A DNA stretch of 48,130 nt from Halomonadaceae bacterium T82-2 (GCA_001577635.1 LSBP01000026.1:1-48130), one strand, 5' to 3'; counted from the stretch's first letter, positions 1 through 8,550 are shown. The notes: a model not told the origin generated them from the sequence alone. Translations and numbers: made by a program.

Positions 1-315
1 CGGGGACGACGCCGATTCCGGCGCAGGCGGCGGAGACGGCGCGGCGGGCGTGTCGTGACCGGTCGATTCCGGCCCCGAGGCCGTCTGCGCGGCCTCGGCG
101 ATGGCCCGGGCCGCCTGGGGCTCGACGGCCGGCTGGCGCGTCAGCACCACGTCGATCGCCGGCGGTGGCTCGGGGGGCGGCGGCGACCACGTCAGCCCGG
201 CGACCCCCGCCAGCACCAGCGCATGCAGCGCCAGCGCCGACGCGCCGGCCAGCCACTGCCGATAGCGGCGGCTGACCGGGGCGTAGTCGTGCGGGTCGCT
301 CACCGGCGCCGTCAT
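1..315 (-). CDS. TonB-family energy transducer, N-terminal part (cut by window edge)
   Basis: The frame reads from an ATG at 315 leftwards off the window, giving 105 residues without a stop. It has a short polar N-terminus, one hydrophobic segment at about residues 21-37 and then a proline-rich stretch (SPPPPEPPPAIDVVL) followed by Ala/Pro/Glu/Gln-rich sequence. That is the layout of TonB: an inner-membrane anchor plus a rigid periplasmic spacer that carries proton-motive-force energy to outer-membrane receptors. The C-terminal receptor-contact domain lies outside the window. The start is 15 bp after the gshB stop, so the two genes probably share a transcript. A tonB-like gene directly after gshB is also known in pseudomonads. 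No strong ribosome binding site is visible. Confidence 0.8.
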   Translation of the reverse strand, partial: MTAPVSDPHDYAPVSRRYRQWLAGASALALHALVLAGVAGLTWSPPPPEPPPAIDVVLTRQPAVEPQAARAIAEAAQTASGPESTGHDTPAAPSPPPAPESASSP

Positions 316-330
316 GGCCGCGTTCCCGGC

Positions 331-1299
331 TCAGTGACGGCGCTCGGCGAGCCGCCGCTCGATGGCGTCCATCAGCTCGCCGGCGATGTCGGTGCCGCGC
401 TGGTCGTCGATCTCGCGCACGCAGGTCGGGCTGGTGACGTTGATCTCGGTGATGTAGTCGCCGATCACGTCGAGCCCCACGAACATCAGCCGCTTCTCGC
501 GGATCACCGGCTGCACCTGCCCGATCAGCCAGTGATCGCGCTCGGTGAGCTCGCGACTCACCCCGCGACCGCCGGCGGCCAGGTTGCCGCGGGTCTCGCC
601 GGCCAGCGGCACCCGCGCCAGCCCGTAGGGAATCGGCTCGCCATCGACCAGCAGGATGCGGGTGTCGCCGTCCTTGATCTCCGGGATGTAGCGCTGGGCC
701 ATGATCTGGCGCCGGCCGCGCTCGGTGAGCATCTCGAGGATGGAACCCAGGTTGCGCCCCTCGGGGCGCACGTGGAAGATTCCCGAGCCGCCCATGCCGT
801 CCAGTGGCTTGAAGATCACGTCGCCGTGCTCGGCGTGGAAGGCGCGCAGCACCCTGGCGTCGCAGGAGACCACGCTGGGCGGGATGCACTGCGGGAACTG
901 CTGGGCGAAGAGCTTCTCGTTGCACTCGAGCAGCGCCCGGGTGGGGTTGACCACCAGCACGCCTTCCCGCTCGGCGAAGCCCAGCAGGTACACGGCATTG
1001 AGGAAGTGGCCGTCGACCGGCGGATCCTTGCGCATCAGGATCACGTCGAGCTCGGCCAGCGGCGTGGCCTCGGGCTCGTCCAGGGCGTACCAGCGCTCGG
1101 GGTCGCGATACACCTCCAGCTCGCGCAGTCGGCCCATGGCGCGGCCGTCGCGCAGGTAGAGGTCCTCCTGTTCCAGATAGTACAGCGAGGCCCCCCGGTC
1201 CTGGGCGGCCCAGAGCATGGCCAGGGTGGTGTCCTTCTTGTAGGCGATCGCGGCGATGGGGTCCATCACCACGCCGATCTTGAGGGGGCGTTGGCTCAT
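331..1299 (-). CDS. gshB: Glutathione synthetase
   Basis: This ATP-grasp enzyme joins gamma-glutamylcysteine and glycine to make glutathione in the cytoplasm. The 322-residue length matches the bacterial GshB family (about 315). Visible landmarks are the N-terminal KIGVVMDPI strand, the glycine-rich ATP loop FKPLDGMGGSG at residues 163-173, DGDTRILLVDG at 210-220 and the C-terminal metal/substrate segment GLDVIGDYITEINVTSP at 275-291. The reading frame is open for 36 more residues upstream, but the family begins at MSQRPLKIG, so the ATG at 1299 was chosen. It lies between an S1-domain gene upstream and a tonB-like gene downstream, all on the minus strand. Confidence 0.96.
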   Translation of the reverse strand: MSQRPLKIGVVMDPIAAIAYKKDTTLAMLWAAQDRGASLYYLEQEDLYLRDGRAMGRLRELEVYRDPERWYALDEPEATPLAELDVILMRKDPPVDGHFLNAVYLLGFAEREGVLVVNPTRALLECNEKLFAQQFPQCIPPSVVSCDARVLRAFHAEHGDVIFKPLDGMGGSGIFHVRPEGRNLGSILEMLTERGRRQIMAQRYIPEIKDGDTRILLVDGEPIPYGLARVPLAGETRGNLAAGGRGVSRELTERDHWLIGQVQPVIREKRLMFVGLDVIGDYITEINVTSPTCVREIDDQRGTDIAGELMDAIERRLAERRH

Positions 1300-1403
1300 C
1301 GGTCTACTCGTCGGCGCCGGGTATCCGGCGGGGAATGATGGCTTGCAGTATGCCGCAGGCCGGCGGCGGACTCCAAGGCGCCCGGCCGCCCCCCGACGGC
1401 GCG

Positions 1404-2141
1404 TCACCGGGAAGCGTCGGTCGAGGTTCCATCGTCGTCGACACGGTGGATACCGTCGGCCTCGAGGCGGATGCGACGCTGCTTGTAGAGCCCGCCGATC
1501 GCCTCCTTGAAGGCGCTCTTGCTGACCCCGAGCCGGGCCTTGACCACCGCCGCCGGGCTCTTGTCGGTGAGCGCCAGGAATCCGTCACTCTCGGCCAGCG
1601 CGGCCAGCACCCGCTCGCGGGCCTGATCGCGCCGCGCCCCGCCCAGCGGCGCCAATGACAGGTCGAGCCGCCCGTCATCGCGGACCCGGCGCACATAGCC
1701 GTCGAGCCGCTCGCCACGCCGCAGGGTGCGGGGCAGGTCATCCTGGTAGAGCAGCCCCCAGACGCGATGCTCGACCACCGCCTTGACGCCCAGCGGTGTG
1801 CGGTCGGCGACGACCAGCGTCACCGCATCCCCCGGCGCCAGCTCGTCGCTGGTGTCGGCGATGAAGCGATTGAGGCGCATCGAGGCCACCGGGCGGCTGC
1901 GCTCGTCGACGTTGATCTTGACCAGCACGTGGCGCCCCGCCTCGGGCCGGCCGACCTGCTCGCCGAAGGGCAGCAGCAGGTCCTTGGGGCGCCCCCAGTC
2001 GAGAAAGGCGCCGCTGTCGTTGACGCTGACCACACGCAACCAGGCCACCTCGCCGATCGCCGGCTGTGGCGCTCGGGCGTCGGCATGTCGCGGGGTGTCG
2101 GCAGCGGCGGAAGGCGGGCGCGAAGGGGCGCGTCGGGACAT
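1404..2141 (-). CDS. S1 RNA-binding domain protein, CvfB/YitL family
   Basis: This 245-residue protein has an Arg/Pro-rich leader of about 25 residues and then repeated S1-like folds. One begins with GEVAWLRVVSVNDSGAFLDWG followed by KDLLLPFGEQ. A second starts near APGDAVTLVVADRTPLGVKAVV, and a third carries LDGYVRRVRDDGRLDLSL. The C-terminus (SDGFLALTDKSPAAVVKARLGVSKSAFKEAIGGLYKQ, described here by its ends SDGFLAL and GGLYKQ) matches the winged-helix end of the CvfB family. Members bind RNA and in staphylococci affect virulence-gene expression; the role in gammaproteobacteria is not settled. The ATG at 2141 has no clear ribosome binding site. A reasonable promoter lies just upstream at 2181-2210. 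Confidence 0.85.
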   Translation of the reverse strand: MSRRAPSRPPSAAADTPRHADARAPQPAIGEVAWLRVVSVNDSGAFLDWGRPKDLLLPFGEQVGRPEAGRHVLVKINVDERSRPVASMRLNRFIADTSDELAPGDAVTLVVADRTPLGVKAVVEHRVWGLLYQDDLPRTLRRGERLDGYVRRVRDDGRLDLSLAPLGGARRDQARERVLAALAESDGFLALTDKSPAAVVKARLGVSKSAFKEAIGGLYKQRRIRLEADGIHRVDDDGTSTDASR

Positions 2142-2180
2142 GACGAAGTACCTGCAACAAGGGGAAGGATGACAAGGGCC

Positions 2181-2210
2181 ATTATGCGACCGGGCAGCGC
2201 CCGCGGGCAA
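2181..2210 (-). promoter_or_regulatory. Candidate sigma-70 promoter for the S1-domain gene
   Basis: On the minus strand, TTGCCC (2205-2210) is followed after 18 bp by CATAAT (2181-2186), which is about 40 bp upstream of the ATG. The hexamers match consensus at 4/6 and 5/6. It lies in the 74-bp gap after rsmE. This is a pattern match only. Confidence 0.4.
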
Positions 2211-2215
2211 AGGAC

Positions 2216-2944
2216 TCAGAGATCGCCGAAGTAATGCTGCAACAGCGTCAGCGCCACCACCGGCGCGGTCTCGGTGCGCAGCACGCGCGGGCCCAGGGTC
2301 AGCGGCGTGAACCCGGCGTCGCCGGCGGCGGCCACCTCGGCGTCGGCGAGCCCGCCCTCGGGGCCGATCAGCAGCGCCGCCGTATCGACACCGCCGCGCG
2401 TCTGCCAGGCGGTCGGCGTGGCCGGGTGCAGCACCAGGCGCAGCGTCTCGTCGCGCTCGCCGAGCCAGGCGGCGAGCGTCGCCGGCGTGTGCACCGGCGG
2501 CACGGTGGCACGCCCGCACTGCTCGCAGGCGCTCGCCGCCACGCCGCGCCAGTGGGCCAGCTTCTTCGCCTCGCGCTCGCCCTTGAGGCGCACGTCGCCG
2601 TGATCGGTGTAGAGCGGGGTGATCGCCGCCACGCCCAGTTCGACGGCCTTCTGGATGGCGTAGTCCATGCGATCCCCCTTGGAGATCGCCTGGCCGAGGC
2701 GCACGGCCAGCGGCGACTCGCCGGCGCCCGGCGCGACCGTGTCGATCCGCGCCACGACCCGCTTGCGGCCGACCTCGACGAGCTCGGCCGCGGCCTCGCG
2801 CCCCCGGCCGTCGAACAGCGTCAGCCGCGCCCCCTCGCGCAGCCGCAGCACCGCCGCCACGTGACGAGCTGCGTTGTCGGGCAGGGTCAGGGCGTCGCCG
2901 GGGTGCAGCGTGGCATCGACATGAATTCGCGGGCCGGTCGTCAC
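2216..2944 (-). CDS. rsmE: 16S rRNA (uracil-1498-N3)-methyltransferase
   Basis: RsmE methylates N3 of U1498 in 16S rRNA of the small ribosomal subunit, using S-adenosylmethionine. The 242-residue protein has the N-terminal PUA-like part (residues 1-75) and a SPOUT trefoil-knot domain. In that domain the characteristic GPEGGL (194-199) and LGPRVLRTETA (217-227) form the SAM-binding knot, and KGDRMDYAIQKAVELGV (89-105) is also typical of the family. The start is a GTG at 2944 with GGAG about 10 bp upstream. It is separated from secB by 100 bp that hold a GC hairpin. Confidence 0.95.
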   Translation of the reverse strand: MTTGPRIHVDATLHPGDALTLPDNAARHVAAVLRLREGARLTLFDGRGREAAAELVEVGRKRVVARIDTVAPGAGESPLAVRLGQAISKGDRMDYAIQKAVELGVAAITPLYTDHGDVRLKGEREAKKLAHWRGVAASACEQCGRATVPPVHTPATLAAWLGERDETLRLVLHPATPTAWQTRGGVDTAALLIGPEGGLADAEVAAAGDAGFTPLTLGPRVLRTETAPVVALTLLQHYFGDL

Positions 2945-3010
2945 GACACGGGCTCTCCATCGGCTGGCGCTCGGTGAGCGGCGTCACCGGGACGGGTGAA
3001 GGGAAGGCAT

Positions 3011-3033
3011 CGCGGGGACCGGGCGCCCCCGCG
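3011..3033 (-). terminator. Possible secB transcription terminator (hairpin without U tract)
   Basis: A 7-bp stem CGCGGGG/CCCCGCG (3011-3017 with 3027-3033) closes a 9-nt loop in the gap between the end of secB and the start of rsmE. No T run follows on the minus strand, so intrinsic termination is uncertain. Confidence 0.3.
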
Positions 3034-3043
3034 AACGAGGCAC

Positions 3044-3529
3044 TTACTGGGTGGTTTCGCTGCCCTGGGCCTCGCGCTGCTTCTTCTGGGCGTACATCGC
3101 CTCGAAGTTGACCGGCGCCAGCATCAGCGGCGGGAAGCTGCCGCGATTGACCAGGCTGTCGATGCACTCGCGGGCGTAGGGGAACAGCACGTTGGGGCAG
3201 AACGCGCCCAGCGTGTGATCGAGCTGGTCGCCCTCGAGGCCGGCGATGCGGAACAGACCGGCCTGCTCGACCTCGACCAGGAAGGAGGTGCTGCCGCTAT
3301 CGGCGTGGGACACCTGGGCGGTGACCTTGACCACGACCTCGTAGAGGTTCTCGCCGACTGCCTCGTGGGTGGTGTTCAGGTCCAGGCCGACCTTCGGCTT
3401 GAACGGCTGCTGGAACACCGCCGGGGCGTTGGGCGACTCGAAGGAGATGTCCTTGACGTAGATCCGCTGCAGGGAGAACTGCAGCTCCTGCTCCTGGCCC
3501 TGAGCGGCCTGATTGTTGTCTTCTGCCAT
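3044..3529 (-). CDS. secB: Protein-export chaperone SecB
   Basis: SecB is a cytoplasmic homotetrameric chaperone that keeps precursor proteins unfolded and delivers them to SecA. The 161-residue protein has the family signatures FSLQRIYVKDISFESPNAP (near residues 18-36), FKPKVGLDLN and the C-terminal half LGAFCPNVLFPYARECI and GSFPPLMLAPVNF. The ATG at 3529 is preceded by GAGGA. It lies 47 bp downstream of the rhodanese gene. In E. coli the order is yibN-grxC-secB; here grxC is absent from the gap. Confidence 0.97.
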   Translation of the reverse strand: MAEDNNQAAQGQEQELQFSLQRIYVKDISFESPNAPAVFQQPFKPKVGLDLNTTHEAVGENLYEVVVKVTAQVSHADSGSTSFLVEVEQAGLFRIAGLEGDQLDHTLGAFCPNVLFPYARECIDSLVNRGSFPPLMLAPVNFEAMYAQKKQREAQGSETTQ

Positions 3530-3576
3530 CGTGTAGGTTCCTCAAGCTGCATTGGCGACGACCGGGAGGCCGTCGT

Positions 3577-3996
3577 TCATTTCTTGACCACCGGCAGGTT
3601 GTCGGCCTGCCACTGTGCCATGCCGCCCTTGAGCTTGGTGGCCCGGGTGAACCCGGCCTTGCTCAGCTTGGCGACCACGGCGCCGGCCGACTGGCCGTGG
3701 CGGCAGACCACGACGACCGGCTTGTCCTTGAACTTGTCGAGCTCGGCCAGGCGATCGTCGAGCCGGTTCTGGGGGATGTTGCGGGCCCCGGCGATATGCC
3801 CGGCCTTGAACTCCTTGGCCTCGCGGATATCGACGATGATGCCGTCATCGCGATTGACGAGCGAGGTGGCCTCACTGGTGCTGACACCGTGATTGCCGGT
3901 CATGAATTCGTAGGCCAGCCAGGCGATGAGCACCACGACGAAGGCGCCCACCAGCAGCGGATGATTCTGCACGAATTCGAACAACTGATCGATCAT
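3577..3996 (-). CDS. yibN: Membrane-anchored rhodanese-like sulfurtransferase (YibN type)
   Basis: This 139-residue protein has one transmembrane segment at about residues 14-30 (LLVGAFVVVLIAWLAY) and then a single rhodanese domain. The domain includes DIREAKEFKAGHIAGARNIP at 56-75 and the active-site loop CRHGQS with Cys98, the residue that would carry persulfide sulfur. The anchor at the N-terminus leaves the catalytic domain on one face of the inner membrane, probably cytoplasmic. The frame is open for 28 more residues upstream, but family alignment and an ATG at 3996 favour the short form. It is divergent from gpmI and upstream of secB, as in E. coli. A TATACT -10 element lies at 4072-4077 on the minus strand. 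The physiological substrate is not known. Confidence 0.92.
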   Translation of the reverse strand: MIDQLFEFVQNHPLLVGAFVVVLIAWLAYEFMTGNHGVSTSEATSLVNRDDGIIVDIREAKEFKAGHIAGARNIPQNRLDDRLAELDKFKDKPVVVVCRHGQSAGAVVAKLSKAGFTRATKLKGGMAQWQADNLPVVKK

Positions 3997-4116
3997 GGTC
4001 CGGATAACTCTGCTGGGAAATCGGGGTTGGAAATCGGTGCACCGCACCGCCCGAGGAACGGGCGGGCGCCCAGTATACACAAGCCGCCCTGCGGCGTCCG
4101 TGACCGGGCCGCGACT

Positions 4117-4146
4117 GTGACGGCCCCTGCCGCGCTGCGGTATGAT
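4117..4146 (+). promoter_or_regulatory. Candidate gpmI promoter
   Basis: GTGACG (4117-4122), an 18-bp spacer and TATGAT (4141-4146) lie about 80 bp upstream of the gpmI ATG, in the divergent yibN-gpmI region. The -10 hexamer matches consensus at 5 of 6 positions and the -35 at 4 of 6. Confidence 0.45.
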
Positions 4147-4228
4147 GCCATCCGGAGACGTGAGTCGCGAGAACCCGGCGCGCCGACGCCGCGCCGGGAG
4201 TCGCCATCACCAACGACGAGGCCCCTTC

Positions 4229-5803
4229 ATGTCAGATGCCACGGTTACCCGGCCGCGCCCGGTCGCGCTGATCATCCTCGATGGCTACGGCCACAACGAG
4301 TCGCCCGAGAACAACGCCATCCTGGCCGCCGACACTCCGGTCATGGACGGCCTGAAGCAGCGCTACCCGCATGCGCTGGTGCATACCGACGGCCGCTTCG
4401 TGGGGCTGCCCGACGGCCAGATGGGCAACTCCGAGGTCGGGCACATGAACCTCGGCGCCGGCCGTGTCGTCTACCAGGACTTCACCCGCATCACCAAGGC
4501 CATCGCCGACGACGAGCTGGGCAAGATTGCCGCGCTGACCACGCCGATCGACGCCGCGGTCGCGGCCGGCAAGGCGGTGCACCTGCTCGGCCTGCTCTCG
4601 CCCGGCGGCGTGCACAGCCACGAGGACCACATCCTGGCCATGGCCGAACTGGCCGCCCGTCGCGGCGCCGAGCGCATCTACCTCCACGCCTTCCTCGACG
4701 GCCGCGACACCCCGCCCCGGAGCGCCCGGGCCTCCCTCGAGCGCGCCGACGCCCGGCTCGCCGAGCTGGTCGGCGCCGAGAACGGCTTCGTCGCCTCGCT
4801 GATCGGCCGCTACTACGCCATGGACCGCGACAACCGCTGGGACCGCGTCGAGCAGGCCTACCGGCTGGTCACCGAGGGCGTCGGCGAGCATGTCGCCGAG
4901 TCCGCCGAGGTGGGGCTCGATGCCGCCTACGCCCGCGACGAGAGCGACGAGTTCGTCACCGCCACCAGCGTACGTCCCGCGGGCGAGGCGATCGCCATGG
5001 CCGACGGCGACGCGGCGATCTTCATGAACTTCCGCGCCGACCGGGCCCGCGAGCTGACCCGCGCCTTCGCCGAGGACGACTTCACCGGCTTCACCCGTCA
5101 GGCACGCCCCCGGCTCGCCGGCGACGGCCTGGTGATGCTCACCGAATACGCCGCCGACATCCCGGCGAGCTGCGCCTTTCCCCCGGCGGATCTGGTCAAC
5201 ACCCTGGGCGAGGTGGTCGCCGAGCGCGGCATGACCCAGCTGCGCATCGCCGAGACCGAGAAGTACGCCCACGTGACCTTCTTCTTCTCCGGCGGCCGCG
5301 AGGCCGAGTACGCGGGCGAGACCCGTGAGCTGATCCCCTCGCCGCAGGACGTCAAGACCTATGACGAGAAGCCGGAGATGAGCGCCGTCGAGGTCACCGA
5401 CAAGCTGGTGGCGGCGATCGAATCCGGCACCTACGACCTGATCGTCTGCAACTACGCCAACGGCGACATGGTCGGTCACACCGGCGACTTCGCGGCGGCC
5501 GTGAAGGCCATCGAGACGGTCGATGCCTGCGTCGGGCGCGTGGTCGAGGCGCTCGAGCGCGTCGGCGGCGAGTGCCTGATCACCGCCGACCACGGCAACG
5601 CCGAGCAGATGGTCCACCCCGAGACCGGCGCGCCGCAGACCGCCCACACCACCTTCGAGGTGCCGCTGATCTACGTCACGCCGCGCCCGGCCCGGCTCGC
5701 CGAGGACGGCCGGCTGTGCGACATCGCCCCGACCCTGCTGACGATGATGGGCGAGGCGGTGCCGGGGGAGATGACCGGCAACGTGCTGGTCCGCTACCCC
5801 TGA
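4229..5803 (+). CDS. gpmI: 2,3-bisphosphoglycerate-independent phosphoglycerate mutase
   Basis: GpmI interconverts 3- and 2-phosphoglycerate in glycolysis and gluconeogenesis through a phosphoserine and two Mn ions. The 524-residue length fits the family (about 510-515). The first metal site is ILDGYG with Asp18, and the catalytic serine is Ser68 in [10 protein letters not shown]. Later landmarks are [18 protein letters not shown] and [10 protein letters not shown], which carry further metal ligands. The frame runs open 29 residues upstream, but MSDATVTRP at 4229 has GAGG about 8 bp ahead and fits the family. envC starts 7 bp after its stop, as in E. coli gpmM-envC. Confidence 0.97.
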   Translation: MSDATVTRPRPVALIILDGYGHNESPENNAILAADTPVMDGLKQRYPHALVHTDGRFVGLPDGQMGNSEVGHMNLGAGRVVYQDFTRITKAIADDELGKIAALTTPIDAAVAAGKAVHLLGLLSPGGVHSHEDHILAMAELAARRGAERIYLHAFLDGRDTPPRSARASLERADARLAELVGAENGFVASLIGRYYAMDRDNRWDRVEQAYRLVTEGVGEHVAESAEVGLDAAYARDESDEFVTATSVRPAGEAIAMADGDAAIFMNFRADRARELTRAFAEDDFTGFTRQARPRLAGDGLVMLTEYAADIPASCAFPPADLVNTLGEVVAERGMTQLRIAETEKYAHVTFFFSGGREAEYAGETRELIPSPQDVKTYDEKPEMSAVEVTDKLVAAIESGTYDLIVCNYANGDMVGHTGDFAAAVKAIETVDACVGRVVEALERVGGECLITADHGNAEQMVHPETGAPQTAHTTFEVPLIYVTPRPARLAEDGRLCDIAPTLLTMMGEAVPGEMTGNVLVRYP

Positions 5804-5810
5804 TCGCCGC

Positions 5811-6971
5811 GTGAGCCTCGGCGCACCGCATCGCCGGCACCTGCGCGGCGTGGCGGCCGTCCTGCTGGCGGGCTGGGCGGCACTGGCCGTCGCCCAGGAC
5901 GACGAGCAGGCGGCGACCCGGGCCCGGGTCGATCGCCTCGGCCAGGCGTTGCAGGCGCTCGACGCCCGCCTGGCCGATTCCCGTCAGGCCCGCGACGCGG
6001 CCACCCGCCAGCTCGAGCAGGTCGAGTCGGCGCTCACCGCGGTCCACCAGCGCCTGGACTCGCTGCGCCGGACCCGGGCGCAGCTCGATGACGAGATCCA
6101 CGACCTCGAGGCTCAGCGTCGCCAGCTCCGGGGCCGGCGCCGGGCCCAGCGCGAGGCGCTGGCCAGTCAGTTGCGCGCACTCTACCGGCTGGGCGAGGCG
6201 CCGCAGCTCAAGCTGCTGCTCAACCAGGACGACCCGGCCCGGCTGGACCGCCTGCAGACCTACCTCAACCATCTGAGCCGGGCACGCACCCGACGCCTCG
6301 ACGCCATCGCTGCGCTGGACGACCAGCTTGCCGAGTCCGGCGAGCGTCTCGCGCAGCGCCGCCAGCGACTGACGGCCACGCAACAGGCGCTGGAGGTGCA
6401 GCGACGCACCCTCGACCAGCGCCAGGCCGAACGCGAGCGATTGGTCGCCAGGCTCGACGCCCGGGTCGAGGACGACCAGAGCCGGCGCCGCCGACTGGCC
6501 GAGGCCCGGGATGCGGCGGAGAAGCGTCTCGCCGAGATTCGCGAACGGCTCAAGCGTCTCAAGCAGTCCCCGCCATCCACCGCCATCGAGCGCACACGCG
6601 GCGACCTGCCCTGGCCGGTGAGCGGCCGGGTGGTCGCGAGCTTCGGCGACGGTGACGGCGTCGACCGCAACGGCCTGCTGATCGCCGCCCCGGCGGGTAC
6701 CGAGGTGCAGGCCGTGCATGCCGGCCGGGTGGTGTTCGCCGACTGGATGCGCGGCTACGGCAACCTGCTGATCATCGACCACGGCGACGACGTGATGACC
6801 CTCTACGCGCACCTGCAGACCATCGCCGTGCCGGTCGGCGCCCGCGTCGCCGACGATCAGATGGTGGCCCGCGTCGGCAACACCGGCGGGCGTTCGCAGT
6901 CTGCGCTGTACTTCGAGGTGCGCCGGGGCGGCGAGCCCATCGACCCGAAACACTGGATCCGTCGACGCTGA
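5811..6971 (+). CDS. envC: Murein hydrolase activator EnvC
   Basis: EnvC is a periplasmic cell-division factor that activates the amidases AmiA and AmiB at the septum. The 386-residue protein has a signal peptide ending near AVA-Q at residues 26-29. A long heptad-rich coiled coil follows (about 30-250), then a C-terminal LytM/M23 domain (about 263-386). The LytM metal-binding residues are degenerate: the usual HxGxD is replaced by RNGLLIA, and the final HLHFEV is ALYFEV. This fits an activator, not an enzyme. The start is GTG at 5811, only 7 bp after gpmI, so translation is probably coupled. Confidence 0.93.
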   Translation: MSLGAPHRRHLRGVAAVLLAGWAALAVAQDDEQAATRARVDRLGQALQALDARLADSRQARDAATRQLEQVESALTAVHQRLDSLRRTRAQLDDEIHDLEAQRRQLRGRRRAQREALASQLRALYRLGEAPQLKLLLNQDDPARLDRLQTYLNHLSRARTRRLDAIAALDDQLAESGERLAQRRQRLTATQQALEVQRRTLDQRQAERERLVARLDARVEDDQSRRRRLAEARDAAEKRLAEIRERLKRLKQSPPSTAIERTRGDLPWPVSGRVVASFGDGDGVDRNGLLIAAPAGTEVQAVHAGRVVFADWMRGYGNLLIIDHGDDVMTLYAHLQTIAVPVGARVADDQMVARVGNTGGRSQSALYFEVRRGGEPIDPKHWIRRR

Positions 6972-7026
6972 CGGCTCGGGCCCTGCCGCCATCTCGCGAG
7001 AGGCGCCGGGGACAGGTCAGAGAGGG

Positions 7027-7112
7027 GGTCCTCGGCCAGGGATGGCCGAGGTAGCGCCCAGGGAGGGGTTCACAGCGCCCCCTCGTCGGCCTGTCGCCGG
7101 ATCAGCCTCGAG
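7027..7112 (+). repeat. Dispersed 86-bp hairpin-bearing repeat, copy 1
   Basis: This block in the envC-ctpA gap is about 80% identical to the reverse complement of 29439-29524. It begins with a 9-bp perfect hairpin (7030-7038 with 7043-7051, loop GGGA) and continues with TAGCGCCCA, GGGTTCA, AGCGCC, CCTCG and CGGATCAGCC, all shared by both copies. It points the same way as ctpA and ends 94 bp before that start codon. The rest of the 235-bp gap holds a TATGCT -10-like hexamer at 7170-7175. No protein-coding gene is convincing here. Confidence 0.8.
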
Positions 7113-7206
7113 CGGTCCCCCGCCACCGGCCGGCCGCGCGCGGGCTGGCCGCGGCCCCGCCGCTGACGCTATGCTGTGGGCTCGTTCGTCGCGTCCCGGA
7201 GTCCGC

Positions 7207-8550
7207 ATGCGCGCTTCCCGTTTCCGCTGGCTGCTGCCGGCCCTGTTCCTCGGCGTCACCAGCCTGCCCCTCCCCGCCCACGCCGCACCGCAAGCCGCTG
7301 CCGGCGGCGATGACGCCCTGCCGGTGGCCGACATCCAGACCTTCGCCGAGGTCTTCGAGCGCATCAAGCGCGCCTATGTCGAGAAGGTCGACGACGCCAC
7401 GCTGCTGCGCAACGCCATGCGCGGCATGCTCGGCCAGCTCGATCCGCATTCCGCCTATCTCGACAAGCAGGACTTCGAGGCGCTGCGCGAAACCACCGAA
7501 GGCCAGTTCGGCGGCGTCGGCATCGAGGTAGGCATGCAGGATGGCCAGTTGACGGTGATCGCACCGATCGACGACACACCCGCGGCCCGCGCCGGCCTCC
7601 AGCCGCAGGACACCATCCTGCGCATCGACGACACGCCCACCGATCGCCTGTCGTTGCAGGAGGCGGTCAACCTCATGCGCGGCGAGGCCGGCACGACGAT
7701 CACCCTGACCATCCTGCGCCAGGGCGAGAGCACGCCCCGCACCCTGACTCTCAAGCGCCAGATCATCCAGACCGACAGCGTCAAGCACGAGTGGCTGGAG
7801 CCAGGCTACGGCTACCTGCGCATCAGCCAGTTCCAGAGCCGTACCGCCGATCAGGTCGATGCGGCGCTTGACGACCTGACCGCCAAGGGCGCGCTCAAGG
7901 GGCTGATACTGGATCTGCGCAACAACCCCGGCGGGGTGCTCGACAGCGCCGTGGACGTGGCCGACGCTTTCCTCGATCACGGGCTGATCGTCTACACCGA
8001 GGGGCGTCTGCCGGACAGCAACCTGCGCTTCTCGGCCAAGCCGGGCACCCGCGCCGACGGCGTGCCGATGGTGGTGCTGATCAACGGCGGTAGCGCCTCC
8101 GCCGCCGAGATCCTCGCCGGTGCCCTGCAGGATCGACACCGTGCGGTCATCATGGGCACCCAGAGCTTCGGCAAGGGCTCGGTACAGCAGGTCATGCCGC
8201 TGGGCAACGGCGACGGCCTGAAGCTGACCACGGCGCTCTACTACACGCCCAGCGGCCGCTCGATCCAGGCTCAGGGCATCACCCCGGACATCGAGGTGCG
8301 GCGCGGCCATCTCGAAATCGCCAAGGACAGCGGCCTTGCCATCAGCGAGTCCGACCTGGCCGGGCGCCTCGCCAACCCCAACGGCGGCGCCGGGAAGGCC
8401 GCATCCGGCGACCGCGCCCCACTGCAGGACTACCAGCTCGGCGAGGCGCTCAACCTGCTCAAGGCACTCAACGTGCTCGGTGATGCGGCGGTCATTCCCC
8501 GCCCACCGGCGGACGCCACGGCGACCGCCGGCGACCCGCAACGCCCCTAA
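7207..8550 (+). CDS. ctpA: S41 family C-terminal processing protease
   Basis: This is a periplasmic serine protease with a PDZ domain that trims or degrades cell-envelope proteins; in related bacteria CtpA acts with a lipoprotein partner on peptidoglycan hydrolases. The 447-residue protein has a signal peptide cleaved near AHA-A (residues 25-27) and a PDZ domain at about 95-175 with the FGGVGIEVG carboxylate-binding loop. The S41 core contains the Ser298/Lys323 dyad, in GGSASAAEI and SFGKGSVQ; the 25-residue spacing is typical. The frame is open for 55 more residues upstream through the repeat, but the signal peptide fixes the ATG at 7207. The stop overlaps the convergent ubiI stop by 4 bp. 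The family assignment is firm; the substrate is not visible. Confidence 0.93.
   Translation: MRASRFRWLLPALFLGVTSLPLPAHAAPQAAAGGDDALPVADIQTFAEVFERIKRAYVEKVDDATLLRNAMRGMLGQLDPHSAYLDKQDFEALRETTEGQFGGVGIEVGMQDGQLTVIAPIDDTPAARAGLQPQDTILRIDDTPTDRLSLQEAVNLMRGEAGTTITLTILRQGESTPRTLTLKRQIIQTDSVKHEWLEPGYGYLRISQFQSRTADQVDAALDDLTAKGALKGLILDLRNNPGGVLDSAVDVADAFLDHGLIVYTEGRLPDSNLRFSAKPGTRADGVPMVVLINGGSASAAEILAGALQDRHRAVIMGTQSFGKGSVQQVMPLGNGDGLKLTTALYYTPSGRSIQAQGITPDIEVRRGHLEIAKDSGLAISESDLAGRLANPNGGAGKAASGDRAPLQDYQLGEALNLLKALNVLGDAAVIPRPPADATATAGDPQRP

Noticed and set aside
55-1338. Long open frame on the plus strand opposite tonB and gshB
   Set aside because: Long antisense frames are common at this GC content. 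The sequence is Arg/Gly/His-rich with no family features, while the minus strand encodes clear GshB and TonB.
7042-7206. 55-residue N-terminal extension of ctpA
   Set aside because: It reads through the dispersed repeat and would place the signal peptide internally. The ATG at 7207 fits a standard signal sequence.
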